A stretch of 64,000 nucleotides of DNA from CBDDLD01 sp965250025 (GCA_965250025.1 OZ252283.1:2542001-2606000); one strand, 5' to 3'. Numbered from the stretch's first letter, positions 45,550-54,688 are shown. Translations and numbers: made by a program. Notes: generated by a model from the sequence alone, not told the origin.

Positions 45550-46917
45550 TCATTTAGAGTCTTCCAATGGAAGGCTCTTTTTTTTGAAGACATTGTCTAA
45601 ACGAAAATGAAAAAGCTTCTTATGACCATCCCGTTCAATTTTAAGCCTAATAAGTTTACCTTCCTTATCGTGGAAAAATTTATTAATCTCATTTAAGCTC
45701 AATGATTGTGTTGGTTTGTTGTTAATAGAAAGAATCACATCTCCAATTTGTAGCCCTGCAGCTTTTGCGTTTGAGGTTGATCTTAATTCAACAATTTCAA
45801 AAGCAGGTCTCAGTGAATACTTGTAACTTAATGCATAATCTACTGAACTTCCTGCATTATTTTTAATGCTTTCATAAGCATCTAAATTGCCACTTCTTAC
45901 CTCTTCCCTAACCACTCTAAAACCTCTTTGTTCTAATGTAATACCACTGTTATTATAAAAAAAAGGCGCACTAAAATTACCATTCCGTCTCAACTGGAGT
46001 TTGTTGTTTTTATAATCAAAGAACATGTTGAACCGCTTTAATACATTCCCTGAAATACTGCCATTTCTTTGTTTATAATTCTTGGCTACACTTAATGATA
46101 CTGAATCGGGAAATGCCACATTAACGTCTTTAAGCTGAAAAACGTCTAAAGCAAAATTCTTTGCTTTAGATCGTTTGCCATACACCGCTCCACTTAATCC
46201 TTTTCCTAGATAGTCATCAAACTGTAAATCTTTAGGCGGACCAATCTTATCATCTTCAAACAGCCACAAGGCATCACTTCCTCCTGTATCTATTAATAAC
46301 CTCACCGGAAGCTCTTCTTCATCTTCTATCGCTACATAAGCATCAATATAAGGCTTCTTTTTATATAGCGTTAGAGGCATTGTTATCCATTTTTTAGACG
46401 TTTTGTATTTAAACTTTTCTGCCTTATACAATCTAATAAAACCATAACTGTAATTCACTTCAACAACAAAGTCCTTAAAAAGATCATATCCTATAATACC
46501 GTGAACCGGAACCCCCAATCTGGCAGTAAAATTAATAGCGTCATCAAAAACCACATAAACATCTTGATTAACATTAATAGCATCTCCTATTTTAAAGAAA
46601 TTATGTTTGGATCTTAACGCTTGTATGGACCCTCCAGCTCCGAGCCCTCTCAAGTATATGGTTTCTACATTTTTTATTTGCAATGAATCTGTATTGACCA
46701 AATTAAATAATATGGGCTTACTAACACCAGTATCTAAAACAAATGAAAGTTCAACACCGTTGATCTCTACAGGAAGTATAATGAGATTATTAATAAGCTG
46801 AAATCTTATCTTTTTACTATAATCTTTTTGAATATTGAAGCTGCTTTGGGCTAGTATTCCTCCAGAAAAAAAGAACGATAAGCATATTAAAATAATATTT
46901 CTTCTGAATGCTCTCAA
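45550..46917 (-). CDS. retropepsin-like aspartyl protease with PDZ domain
   Basis: 455 residues with an N-terminal signal (about 8-24, ILAQ). Two aspartyl-protease half-domains, each with an active-site triplet: VLDTGVSKP (Asp62) and LLIDTGGSDALW (Asp210). The hydrophobic Gly motif HGIIGYDLF also fits. C-terminal PDZ domain (about 365-440: IVELRSTSNAKAAGLQIGDVILSINNKPTQ). A periplasmic or surface protease or peptide-binding protein, typical of Bacteroidota; substrate unknown. Confidence 0.82.
   Translation of the reverse strand: MRAFRRNIILICLSFFFSGGILAQSSFNIQKDYSKKIRFQLINNLIILPVEINGVELSFVLDTGVSKPILFNLVNTDSLQIKNVETIYLRGLGAGGSIQALRSKHNFFKIGDAINVNQDVYVVFDDAINFTARLGVPVHGIIGYDLFKDFVVEVNYSYGFIRLYKAEKFKYKTSKKWITMPLTLYKKKPYIDAYVAIEDEEELPVRLLIDTGGSDALWLFEDDKIGPPKDLQFDDYLGKGLSGAVYGKRSKAKNFALDVFQLKDVNVAFPDSVSLSVAKNYKQRNGSISGNVLKRFNMFFDYKNNKLQLRRNGNFSAPFFYNNSGITLEQRGFRVVREEVRSGNLDAYESIKNNAGSSVDYALSYKYSLRPAFEIVELRSTSNAKAAGLQIGDVILSINNKPTQSLSLNEINKFFHDKEGKLIRLKIERDGHKKLFHFRLDNVFKKKSLPLEDSK
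45556..45585 (+). terminator. terminator of the DUF1573 gene inside the convergent ORF
   Basis: AGAGTCTTCC (45556-45565), loop AAT, GGAAGGCTCT (45569-45578) with one G:T pair, followed by T8. It sits in the last codons of the convergent protease gene. Confidence 0.75.
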
Positions 46918-47029
46918 TTCATAATCTTTACATTCAATTTACAAATCTTTACATGATAATATACTTTTAAACATATTTTTTAAAAAAACTTTAAGAAATT
47001 TCGCAAATTTGCTATTCAAAATATATAGA

Positions 47030-48220
47030 ATGCCAAAAATTTCAGAAAAAGGCAATAAAATGCCAGAATCCCCTATAAGAAAACTTGTGCCTTATGCTGA
47101 AAAAGCAACTAAAGAAGGTAAAACTGTTTATTATCTTAATATTGGGCAACCCGATATCAAAACGCCTAAAGTTGCTTTAGATGCCATAAAAGCAAGCACT
47201 TTAGACATCTTAGCATATTCTCGTTCTGAAGGCTCGGAGAGTTACAGAATAAAAATTGCTGAATATTACAAGCGTAACTCTATAAATGTTGCCCATGATG
47301 ACATTATTGTTACTACCGGTGGTAGTGAGGCGTTATTATTTGCTTTTGGCAGTATTATGGATGAAGATGATGAGATCATTATTCCAGAGCCATTTTATGC
47401 TAACTATAATGGGTTTTCAACAGCTTCCGGAGTGAATGTCGTTCCGGTAATTTCTAAAATTGAAGATAATTTTGCCTTACCTTCGATCGAAGAATTTGAA
47501 AAACTTATCACATCCAAAACCAAAGCCATACTAATATGTAATCCGGGTAACCCTACAGGTTACTTATATTCCAAGGAAGAAATTCAAAAGTTGGCTACTA
47601 TTGTAAAAAAGCATGATTTGTTCTTAATTGCTGATGAAGTTTACAGGGAGTTTGTATATGATGGTGTTTCTCATTATTCCATATTACAAGAGTCAGGTTT
47701 AGAAGAACACGCCATAGTTATAGATTCTGTTTCTAAACGTTATAGCATGTGTGGTGCCAGAATTGGTTATTTGGTATCAAAAAACAAGAGTGTTATCCAA
47801 ACAGCGCTAAAATTTGCCCAAGCACGTTTAAGCCCGCCAACTCTAGCACAAATAGCCAGCGAGGCTGCATTAGACACACCTCAAAGCTATTTTGATGATG
47901 TCAAAGACGAGTATGTAAAACGAAGAAATACACTTATTAATGCCTTGGAAAAAATCGATGGTGTCAAAGTTGCAAAACCTAATGGTGCTTTTTATTGTAT
48001 TGCTGAATTACCTGTAAAAAACTCTGATAATTTTGCAAAATGGCTATTAGATGCTTTTGATTATAACAACGAAACGGTTATGGTAGCACCGGCAGCAGGA
48101 TTTTACTCAACTCCGGGCGTTGGACTGAACCAAATAAGAATTGCATACGTACTTAATGAAGAACGTTTAATCAAAGCCGTAAAAATAATCGCTGAAGCAC
48201 TTAAAGTATACAAAGACTAA
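47030..48220 (+). CDS. PLP-dependent aminotransferase, class I/II
   Basis: 396 residues from ATG 47030 (MPKISEKGNKMPESPIRKLVPYAE); seven open codons upstream (from 47009) are not used. Fold type I: YLNIGQPDIKTP, GGSEALLFAF (PLP phosphate), NPGNPTGYLYS, ADEVYREFVYDG, and the PLP lysine K236 in DSVSKRYSMCGARIGYL. Similar to aspartate/aromatic aminotransferases of the AspB group; the substrate cannot be fixed from sequence. Overlaps murB by 1 base (TAATG), suggesting co-translation. Confidence 0.92.
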   Translation: MPKISEKGNKMPESPIRKLVPYAEKATKEGKTVYYLNIGQPDIKTPKVALDAIKASTLDILAYSRSEGSESYRIKIAEYYKRNSINVAHDDIIVTTGGSEALLFAFGSIMDEDDEIIIPEPFYANYNGFSTASGVNVVPVISKIEDNFALPSIEEFEKLITSKTKAILICNPGNPTGYLYSKEEIQKLATIVKKHDLFLIADEVYREFVYDGVSHYSILQESGLEEHAIVIDSVSKRYSMCGARIGYLVSKNKSVIQTALKFAQARLSPPTLAQIASEAALDTPQSYFDDVKDEYVKRRNTLINALEKIDGVKVAKPNGAFYCIAELPVKNSDNFAKWLLDAFDYNNETVMVAPAAGFYSTPGVGLNQIRIAYVLNEERLIKAVKIIAEALKVYKD

Positions 48221-49233
48221 TGGTCATTCAAAACAATGTTTCTCTTAAGTCATTCAATACCTTTGGTATTGAGGCTAAAGCAAACAAATTTTGCAGCATT
48301 AAAACCCTCAAAGATCTAAAAAAGACCATTTCTGATCATCAGGATACTGACTTTTTTATATTAGGAGGTGGTAGTAACATGTTACTCACCAGAGATATTG
48401 ATGCTATAGTCTTACATATCGATCTTACGGGTATTGCCACTATACAAGAGACTGAAACTGATATTACCCTAAGAGTTAATGCTGGAGAAAATTGGCATTC
48501 ATTTGTATTATGGTGCATCGATAAAGATTATGGAGGGATCGAAAACCTATCGTTAATTCCTGGTAATGTAGGCAGTGCTCCTATTCAAAATATTGGAGCC
48601 TATGGTGTGGAGTTAAAAGATGTATTTGTAAGTTGTGAAGCCATGAAGATTTCTGACCAATCCTTAACAACTTTTTCTAAATCTGATTGTAAATTTGGCT
48701 ACAGGGAATCCATCTTCAAACAAGAACTTAAAGGACAATACATCATTACCAGTGTCGATTTGAAACTCACTAAAAAGAATCATAAGATCAAAAGTGATTA
48801 TGGTGCCATAAAGGAACAACTCGCAAGTTTTAATGTTAATCATCCATCCATACAAGACATTTCAAAAGCTGTAATAGCAATAAGACAAAGTAAACTTCCG
48901 GACCCCGAGAAAATTGGTAATAGTGGTAGCTTCTTTAAGAATCCTGTGATATCGACAAGTAAGTTCCAGAAATTAAAAGCTCTGTTTCCAAACATCCCGC
49001 ATTATATCATTTCAGAGTCTGAAGTTAAGATTCCTGCCGGCTGGTTGATTGAAACTGCAGGGTTTAAAGGTAAACGATTTGGCAACTATGGTGTTCATGA
49101 AAAACAAGCATTGGTTTTGGTAAATTATGGAAACGCAAATGGGAAAGATATATACGCTTTAGCTGTTTTAATAAAAACTACCGTAAAACGACTTTTCGAA
49201 ATTGATATCGAAATGGAGGTCAATGTCATATAA
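48220..49233 (+). CDS. murB: UDP-N-acetylenolpyruvoylglucosamine reductase
   Basis: 337 residues, type I MurB as in E. coli (342). FAD-binding domain with NTFGIEAKA, LGGGSNMLL, and GIENLSLIPGNVGSAPIQNIGAYGVELKDVF; catalytic Tyr-Arg region FGYRESIFKQ and Ser in GNSGSFFKNPV; final ETAGFKGKRFGNYGVHEKQALVLVN. Reduces UDP-GlcNAc-enolpyruvate to UDP-MurNAc. Coupled to the aminotransferase gene. Confidence 0.97.
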   Translation: MVIQNNVSLKSFNTFGIEAKANKFCSIKTLKDLKKTISDHQDTDFFILGGGSNMLLTRDIDAIVLHIDLTGIATIQETETDITLRVNAGENWHSFVLWCIDKDYGGIENLSLIPGNVGSAPIQNIGAYGVELKDVFVSCEAMKISDQSLTTFSKSDCKFGYRESIFKQELKGQYIITSVDLKLTKKNHKIKSDYGAIKEQLASFNVNHPSIQDISKAVIAIRQSKLPDPEKIGNSGSFFKNPVISTSKFQKLKALFPNIPHYIISESEVKIPAGWLIETAGFKGKRFGNYGVHEKQALVLVNYGNANGKDIYALAVLIKTTVKRLFEIDIEMEVNVI

Positions 49234-49323
49234 AAACACCTTAACGCTTCTTATAATAATTTGTACTTTTACTACTATATTTACGTTAATAGCAACAAGA
49301 CCAGTTATTAAATATTAAAAAAT

Positions 49324-49854
49324 TTGAGGCAAACTATAGAACAAAAAATTATAGCTCTATTGAATCGTGGTGATAAATATGCCCTCAACTTGCTCTATGA
49401 ACACTATTCAGATAGTTTATACGGTGTTATTTTAAAAGTCACTGCTAATGAAGAAATTGCAGAAGATGCCTTGCAAGAGACTTTTATAAAAGTTTGGAAA
49501 AACGCGCATAAATACGACTCAACTAAAGCAAAACTGTTTACCTGGTTATATAGAATAGCACGTAATACCGCTATTGATAAACTCAGAAGTTTTAATAACA
49601 GATATAAGAAAGAGATCCAAATTGACAAATCTAACGTATATATATTACCAACTTTAAATTTAAATCAGGATGTTATCGATTTGAAGGAACATCTTGGTCG
49701 TTTGGAAGACAAATATCAAATTGTGCTCAACGCCTTATTTTTTGAGGGCATGACACAACAAGAAGCCAGTGAGGAGTTAAACATTCCACTTGGCACTGTC
49801 AAATCCAGATTAAAAATAGGATTAAGAGAGCTTAAAAAGGTCTATGATTCTTAA
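49324..49854 (+). CDS. ECF RNA polymerase sigma factor
   Basis: 176 residues starting with TTG (49324); an in-frame stop lies 15 bases upstream and no ATG is near, so the start is well constrained. Region 2 (LYEHYSDSLYGVILKVTANEEIAEDALQETFIKVWKNAHKYD) and region 4 (HLGRLEDKYQIVLNALFFEGMTQQEASEELNIPLGTVKSRLKIGLRELKKV) are both intact. Lies 11 bases before its likely anti-sigma gene. Confidence 0.93.
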   Translation: MRQTIEQKIIALLNRGDKYALNLLYEHYSDSLYGVILKVTANEEIAEDALQETFIKVWKNAHKYDSTKAKLFTWLYRIARNTAIDKLRSFNNRYKKEIQIDKSNVYILPTLNLNQDVIDLKEHLGRLEDKYQIVLNALFFEGMTQQEASEELNIPLGTVKSRLKIGLRELKKVYDS

Positions 49855-49865
49855 ATTGTTGTATT

Positions 49866-50666
49866 ATGGAAAATAAATTACATGCTTTTCTGCAATCGGG
49901 TTTACTTGAAAAATATCTGGTAGGCGACACCTCTATTGCCGAATCCATGCAAGTAGAGCATTATATAGACACCTATCCTGAAGTTAAAAATACGTTTGAC
50001 GAGCTACAAACTAATTTAGAGATTATAGCTAAGGCTAACGCTGTGGAGGCACCAAAACATGTCTTAAACGAGGTTTTAAAAGCCACTCATAAAGCGCCGC
50101 CAGTAGTATTACATACAGAAGGAACCAGACATATTAAGCAAAGGATTCAATGGTATAGCATCGCCGCAAGTGTAGCTGCTGTTATATTTGCTGTTACCAG
50201 TTTTATTCTTTATCAACAAAATCAACTACTAAATGACGAGAACCAAACGGTCGTTGACGAAATATTTGATTTAAGAAGCGATATTGAAAATAACAATTCC
50301 AAATTGAATGAGCTTTCTCTGGAGCTACAAAAACTCAATAATCCTGATGCTAGAAAGTATGTATTAACCGGAAATGAACGTGCAAAAAATTTAAAAACTG
50401 TAGCGTATATCAATCCTGTTGAAAAAACATCTATGATCGATGTCATAACCCTTCCTCAACTTCCAGAAGAACATTATTATCAAATATGGGCCGAACTTCA
50501 GGATAAAATGGTTAATCTAGGCATTTTAGATGCTTCTGAACGAAAACTTAAGCCTATTCCATATATGGAAGATGCATTAGCATTAAGTATTACTATCGAA
50601 TCTAAAGACAGTAATAGCACCATTGAAGACAAAGAAGTTGCCGAGATCTCACTAAGAGACAACTAA
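49866..50666 (+). CDS. anti-sigma factor with RskA-type periplasmic domain
   Basis: 266 residues. Cytoplasmic N-terminal domain (about 1-90: LLEKYLVGDTSIAESMQVEHYIDTYPEV, an ASD-like helical region without the HxxxCxxC zinc site), one transmembrane helix (about 97-117), a short coiled coil (120-155), and an extracytoplasmic RskA-like domain (LPQLPEEHYYQIWAELQDKMVNLGILDAS). Presumably holds the sigma factor at 49324 at the membrane until a signal triggers proteolysis. A terminator follows. Confidence 0.88.
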   Translation: MENKLHAFLQSGLLEKYLVGDTSIAESMQVEHYIDTYPEVKNTFDELQTNLEIIAKANAVEAPKHVLNEVLKATHKAPPVVLHTEGTRHIKQRIQWYSIAASVAAVIFAVTSFILYQQNQLLNDENQTVVDEIFDLRSDIENNNSKLNELSLELQKLNNPDARKYVLTGNERAKNLKTVAYINPVEKTSMIDVITLPQLPEEHYYQIWAELQDKMVNLGILDASERKLKPIPYMEDALALSITIESKDSNSTIEDKEVAEISLRDN

Positions 50667-50689
50667 CATCTAAAAATTTTATACAGTAT

Positions 50690-50720
50690 AAAAAAGCCGC
50701 TTAACGGAAGCGGCTTTTTT
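50690..50720. terminator. bidirectional terminator, sigma operon and aquaporin
   Basis: GCCGCTT (50696-50702), loop AACGG, AAGCGGC (50708-50714), flanked by A6 and T6. Serves the anti-sigma gene on the plus strand and aqpZ on the minus strand. Confidence 0.9.
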
Positions 50721-50742
50721 ATTCTATATGCTCAAAATAATG

Positions 50743-51429
50743 CTATTCTTGCTCAAAAAATGTTTTATGTATATAACCCGCTACAATAGCCCCAAGAATT
50801 GGCGCTAACCAAAATAACCATACTTGAGATAAATATGCACCGTCAGCAAAAATAGCCTGACTGGTAGATCTTGCCGGATTAACAGATGTATTGGTAATTG
50901 GGATGCTGATCAAATGAATCAAAGTTAATCCTAATCCAATAGCTATAGGAGCAAAACCTTTTGGAGCTTTCTTATGAGTACTGCCTAATATGATCAACAA
51001 GAAAAACATGGTTAATACAAATTCTGCTATTAAAGCAGCTAACATACTATAGCCCTTAGGAGATAATTCATCATACCCGTTTGCAGCAAAACCACCTACG
51101 GTTTCAAACTCTGGTTTTTGACTTATAATAATATACAGTACTCCTGCTGCGGCAATAGCACCTATTAATTGTGCTAAAATGTACCCTAACAAATGCTTGG
51201 ATTCAAACTTTCCACCTGCCCATAATCCTAATGAAACTGCGGGATTAAAATGTCCGCCTGATATATGACCAACAGCATAAGCCATGGTGAGGACAGTTAA
51301 ACCAAACGCTAATGAAACCCCTACAAATCCGATACCTACATCTGGAATTCCTGCTGCAAAAATAGCACTACCACAGCCTCCAAAAACCAGCCAAAAGGTT
51401 CCGAAAAATTCTGCAAATAATTTTTTCAT
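50743..51429 (-). CDS. aqpZ: aquaporin Z
   Basis: 228 residues, six helices. Both half-helix motifs are present: HISGGHFNPAVSLG (first NPA) and NTSVNPARSTSQAIF (second). Water-channel-type selectivity is suggested by His in the second half (LIHLISIPITNTS) and the compact NPA surroundings. Inner membrane water channel. Solitary gene. Confidence 0.95.
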   Translation of the reverse strand: MKKLFAEFFGTFWLVFGGCGSAIFAAGIPDVGIGFVGVSLAFGLTVLTMAYAVGHISGGHFNPAVSLGLWAGGKFESKHLLGYILAQLIGAIAAAGVLYIIISQKPEFETVGGFAANGYDELSPKGYSMLAALIAEFVLTMFFLLIILGSTHKKAPKGFAPIAIGLGLTLIHLISIPITNTSVNPARSTSQAIFADGAYLSQVWLFWLAPILGAIVAGYIHKTFFEQE

Positions 51430-51527
51430 AATCTTAAATTTAATCAGTTAGTATTCAATATTCCTTTATTATTTGACACAGCCCTCACTCAATTAGTCAC
51501 AATTTAATAATAATGAAGTAAAAACAT

Positions 51528-51535
51528 TATCTTTG
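51528..51535 (+). promoter_or_regulatory. predicted -7 box of the Cys-rich peptide gene
   Basis: TATCTTTG, matching TAnnTTTG, 25 bases before the ATG at 51561. The promoter may also drive the following glycosyltransferase-sigma-Nramp genes. Confidence 0.55.
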
Positions 51536-51560
51536 CACTAAATAATAAATCACTACTTAG

Positions 51561-51764
51561 ATGAAGCTTTTAATACTTACATTAGTATTGTTAGGATTAG
51601 CAATTGCTGGTATTGCAATAAAGATTTGGGCTAAAAAGAATGGCGAGTTTGCCGGCACGTGTGCAAGTCAAAATCCCATGTTAAATAAGAGTGGAGAAGC
51701 ATGTGGTTTTTGTGGTAAAACACCTGACCAATTTAAAGACTGTACAGAACCACAACACTCTTAA
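51561..51764 (+). CDS. small membrane protein with Cys-rich tail
   Basis: 67 residues. One N-terminal helix (about 2-22), then a short region with five Cys: GTCASQNP (34), EACGFCGKTPDQFKDC (47-61). The CGFCG element looks like a metal- or redox-binding turn. Widely found in Bacteroidota as an unnamed 'membrane or secreted protein'. Six bases before the glycosyltransferase gene. Function unknown. Confidence 0.75.
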   Translation: MKLLILTLVLLGLAIAGIAIKIWAKKNGEFAGTCASQNPMLNKSGEACGFCGKTPDQFKDCTEPQHS

Positions 51765-51770
51765 CTCTTA

Positions 51771-52883
51771 ATGCTTCTATTACATATACTGTTCTATTTA
51801 TTTATTGCGGTTGTCATTATACAAGTTACATATTTTTTATGTTTTCTTTATTTTTTCTCTTTAAAACGCAGCAAAGAAAACTCAAAATACAACCCGCCTA
51901 TTTCAGTAATTATATGTGCTAAAAATGAAGCTGAAAATCTTAAGGAAAACCTACCACACATCATCAATCAGAAGTATTCAAAATTTGAAATAGTTCTTAT
52001 AAATGATAGTTCTTCAGATAGTACCTTGCAAGTAATGAAATCATTTGCAAGTCAATATGATACCATTAAAATAGTTGATGTAAAAAGTATAGAACAATTT
52101 TGGGGAAATAAAAAATACGCATTAACACTTGGTATTAAAGCATCTTCATACGATGTCTTATTATTTACCGATGGCGATTGTAAGCCTTCTTCAAAACAGT
52201 GGATCTATGAAATGAGTCAACACTTTTCTAAAAAATCTTCCATTGTATTAGGCTATGGCGCTTATAAAAAACGGTCTTTTTCTATATTAAATAAGTTGAT
52301 TCGTTACGAAACCCTAACCACTGCATTACAATACTTTTCCTATGCTAATGCCGGATTACCCTACATGGGCGTTGGGCGAAACATGGCATATAGAAAATCA
52401 TTGTTTTTTAGTGTTGGTGGCTATAAGGATCATATGAACACTATGTCTGGGGACGATGATCTGTTCATTAATCAAATAGCAGATCAAAACAATACTGAAA
52501 TATGTATGCTATCAAATAGCTTTACTGTTTCTACACCAAAAACCACATTTAGAGATTGGATTATTCAAAAAAGAAGACATATATCTACTGCCAAGTTTTA
52601 CAAATGGAAACATAAAATATTGCTTTCATTACACTATACATCCAACCTTCTTTTTTGGTTGTCTTTTATTGTTTTAATTGCCTATCAGTATCATTGGCTT
52701 ATTGTTTTAAGCCTGTTTTCTTTAAGGTTTATACTACACTTATTTACAACCTTTAAGGCTGCAAAACAACTTAAAGAACTCGATTTAGTTATCTGGGTGC
52801 CCTTTCTAGAATTATTTTTAATTGTTTTTCAATTCTGTATCTTTATTGCTAATCTTATTTCAAAACCCAATCATTGGAAGTAA
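51771..52883 (+). CDS. family 2 glycosyltransferase, membrane
   Basis: 370 residues. One N-terminal helix (about 5-30), GT-A catalytic domain (about 40-260) with PISVIICAKNEAENL, LINDSSSDST, TDGDCKPSS (DxD) and MSGDDDLFINQI, a QxxRW-like site as QKRRHIS (about 265), then two or three C-terminal helices (about 285-365). Transfers a sugar, probably for surface glycan or glycolipid synthesis; acceptor unknown. Its last 10 bases overlap the sigma-factor gene. Confidence 0.88.
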   Translation: MLLLHILFYLFIAVVIIQVTYFLCFLYFFSLKRSKENSKYNPPISVIICAKNEAENLKENLPHIINQKYSKFEIVLINDSSSDSTLQVMKSFASQYDTIKIVDVKSIEQFWGNKKYALTLGIKASSYDVLLFTDGDCKPSSKQWIYEMSQHFSKKSSIVLGYGAYKKRSFSILNKLIRYETLTTALQYFSYANAGLPYMGVGRNMAYRKSLFFSVGGYKDHMNTMSGDDDLFINQIADQNNTEICMLSNSFTVSTPKTTFRDWIIQKRRHISTAKFYKWKHKILLSLHYTSNLLFWLSFIVLIAYQYHWLIVLSLFSLRFILHLFTTFKAAKQLKELDLVIWVPFLELFLIVFQFCIFIANLISKPNHWK

Positions 52884-53431
52884 AAAAGGCTATTGAGCTT
52901 GCAAAGCAAAACAATCAGATTGCATTCAATTTTCTGTTAGACAGATTTTGGAATGACATTTATAATTTCCAATTGAAAAGAACTGAAAACGAAAACGATG
53001 CTGAAGACATTACCATACAAACGTTCTCTAGAGCTTTTGATAGAATCGAAACTTATAAAGAAAACTATACATTCAAGACATGGTTAACCACCATCTCAAA
53101 GAATATCCATATCGACATGATTAGGAAGCACAAATCTTCCATATCCAGCAAGACAAAATCCACTGACGAGAGCTTTCACGATATCATAGACGAATCCCCA
53201 TCTCCGGAGGATAAGATCATTACAGAGCAAAACCTGGCAAAGCTTTTAAAAGATATTAAGAAGCTTAAACCACATTATCAGAAAGTTATCAATTTAAGAT
53301 ACTTTCAAGAATTAAGCTATAAAGAAATTGCAACGGAGCTTGACGAGTCAATAACTAATGTAAAGGTAAAATTATTGAGAGCTAAAAAGCTATTAGCCGA
53401 GATCATAAAAAATGACACTTTCAGTACTTAA
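52874..53431 (+). CDS. orphan ECF-type sigma factor
   Basis: 185 residues. Start TTG at 52874, overlapping the glycosyltransferase stop; no ATG alternative keeps region 2. Region 2 (FNFLLDRFWNDIYNFQLKRTENENDAEDITIQTFSRAFDRI ETYK) and region 4 (LKPHYQKVINLRYFQELSYKEIATELDESITNVKVKLLRAKKLLAEII) are complete. No anti-sigma gene is adjacent; it is embedded in an operon with a glycosyltransferase and an Nramp-like transporter. Confidence 0.9.
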   Translation: MEVKKAIELAKQNNQIAFNFLLDRFWNDIYNFQLKRTENENDAEDITIQTFSRAFDRIETYKENYTFKTWLTTISKNIHIDMIRKHKSSISSKTKSTDESFHDIIDESPSPEDKIITEQNLAKLLKDIKKLKPHYQKVINLRYFQELSYKEIATELDESITNVKVKLLRAKKLLAEIIKNDTFST

Positions 53432-54668
53432 ACGACTTGGACCAGGCCTATTATTTGCCGGAGCAGCTATAGGCGTTTCTCATTTGGTGCAATCTACCAA
53501 AGCAGGTGCCGATTTCGGGTTAGGGTTACTTTGGGTATTGGTATTGGTGAATCTATTTAAATATCCCTTTTTTCAATTCGGACCTCGGTATGCTGCTGCG
53601 ACTGGTGAAAGTCTGTTAGAAGGCTATCAAAAACTAGGAAAAGTTGTATTGATCGCATACTTTGTACTTACAGCTGCCACAATGTTCACCATACAAACTG
53701 CAGTAACTATAGTAACTGCCGGATTAGCATCAAGTATATTTGGAAATTTCGAAACGCTGACCATCGGTAATTTCTCTATAGACAGTATCAAGACATGGAC
53801 ATTGATCATTTTATCAATCTGCTTAATTGTACTCTTTATTGGCAAGTATCGAATTCTTGACAAGTTTATCAAACTGATTATTATCACACTGACCATTAGC
53901 ACATTGATTGCTGTAATTTTTGCTTACACAAACACAGATAAACCGCTTTCATTCATACAAGTATTACCAGATAGTACTGCCGGAATTGTATTCTTAATAG
54001 CTTTCATGGGTTGGATGCCTGCACCTTTAGACATTTCAATATGGCATTCCTTATGGACCATTGAAAAAAGAAAAGATATTAAAGATTATAACCCAAAATC
54101 TGCATTATTTGATTTTAATATTGGATACCTGGGGACACTAGTTTTGGGAGGCTGCTTTTTACTTCTTGGGTATTTGGTAATGTATGATTCGGGCAATCAT
54201 TTTAGCAATAACGCAGGTCAGTTTTCCAATCAACTGATCGACATGTACACTAACAGTTTGGGCAAATGGTCATACATCATTATTGGTATAGCTGCTTTTA
54301 CAACTATGTTTAGTACCACCTTAACCACATTAGATGCCTCACCAAGAGCAATGCATAGAACCTCTGAGCTTATCTGCAAAAAGACTTTCAAAAATGGATA
54401 TTTATTTTGGATACTATTGCTCTCCATAGGAACCATACTCATTTTCTTTACACTGGCTTCAGAAATGGGTCTGCTTATTAAAATAGCAACCATACTCTCT
54501 TTTTTAACTGCGCCATTTTATGCCATTTTCAACTACATTCTTATCACCAGTAAGCATACTCCAAAATCATGGCAACCTTCATTTGGACTTCGTATTTTGA
54601 GTGGACTTGGTATTCTATTCCTAATCGGATTTAGTCTTTGGTATCTATCTATTTTATATACCATTTAA
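53412..54668 (+). CDS. Nramp-family transporter with altered metal motifs
   Basis: 418 residues, about 11 helices, Nramp/APC fold. Helix 1 reads GPGLLFAGAAIGVSHLVQSTKAGADFG; alignment to canonical Nramp shows DPGN replaced by GVSH (21-24). Helix 6 reads AFMGWMPAPLDIS, where MPH is MPAP (202-205). So the Asp and Asn that bind the metal are missing. It may move another cation or substrate, or have changed coupling. Overlaps the sigma gene by 20 bases. Common in Flavobacteriaceae as 'Nramp family divalent metal transporter'. Confidence 0.82.
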   Translation: MTLSVLKRLGPGLLFAGAAIGVSHLVQSTKAGADFGLGLLWVLVLVNLFKYPFFQFGPRYAAATGESLLEGYQKLGKVVLIAYFVLTAATMFTIQTAVTIVTAGLASSIFGNFETLTIGNFSIDSIKTWTLIILSICLIVLFIGKYRILDKFIKLIIITLTISTLIAVIFAYTNTDKPLSFIQVLPDSTAGIVFLIAFMGWMPAPLDISIWHSLWTIEKRKDIKDYNPKSALFDFNIGYLGTLVLGGCFLLLGYLVMYDSGNHFSNNAGQFSNQLIDMYTNSLGKWSYIIIGIAAFTTMFSTTLTTLDASPRAMHRTSELICKKTFKNGYLFWILLLSIGTILIFFTLASEMGLLIKIATILSFLTAPFYAIFNYILITSKHTPKSWQPSFGLRILSGLGILFLIGFSLWYLSILYTI

Positions 54669-54680
54669 TAATATACTTCG

Positions 54681-54688
54681 TATCTTTG
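54681..54688 (+). promoter_or_regulatory. predicted -7 box of lipA-gapA
   Basis: TATCTTTG, matching TAnnTTTG, 22 bases before the lipA ATG at 54711. Confidence 0.55.
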
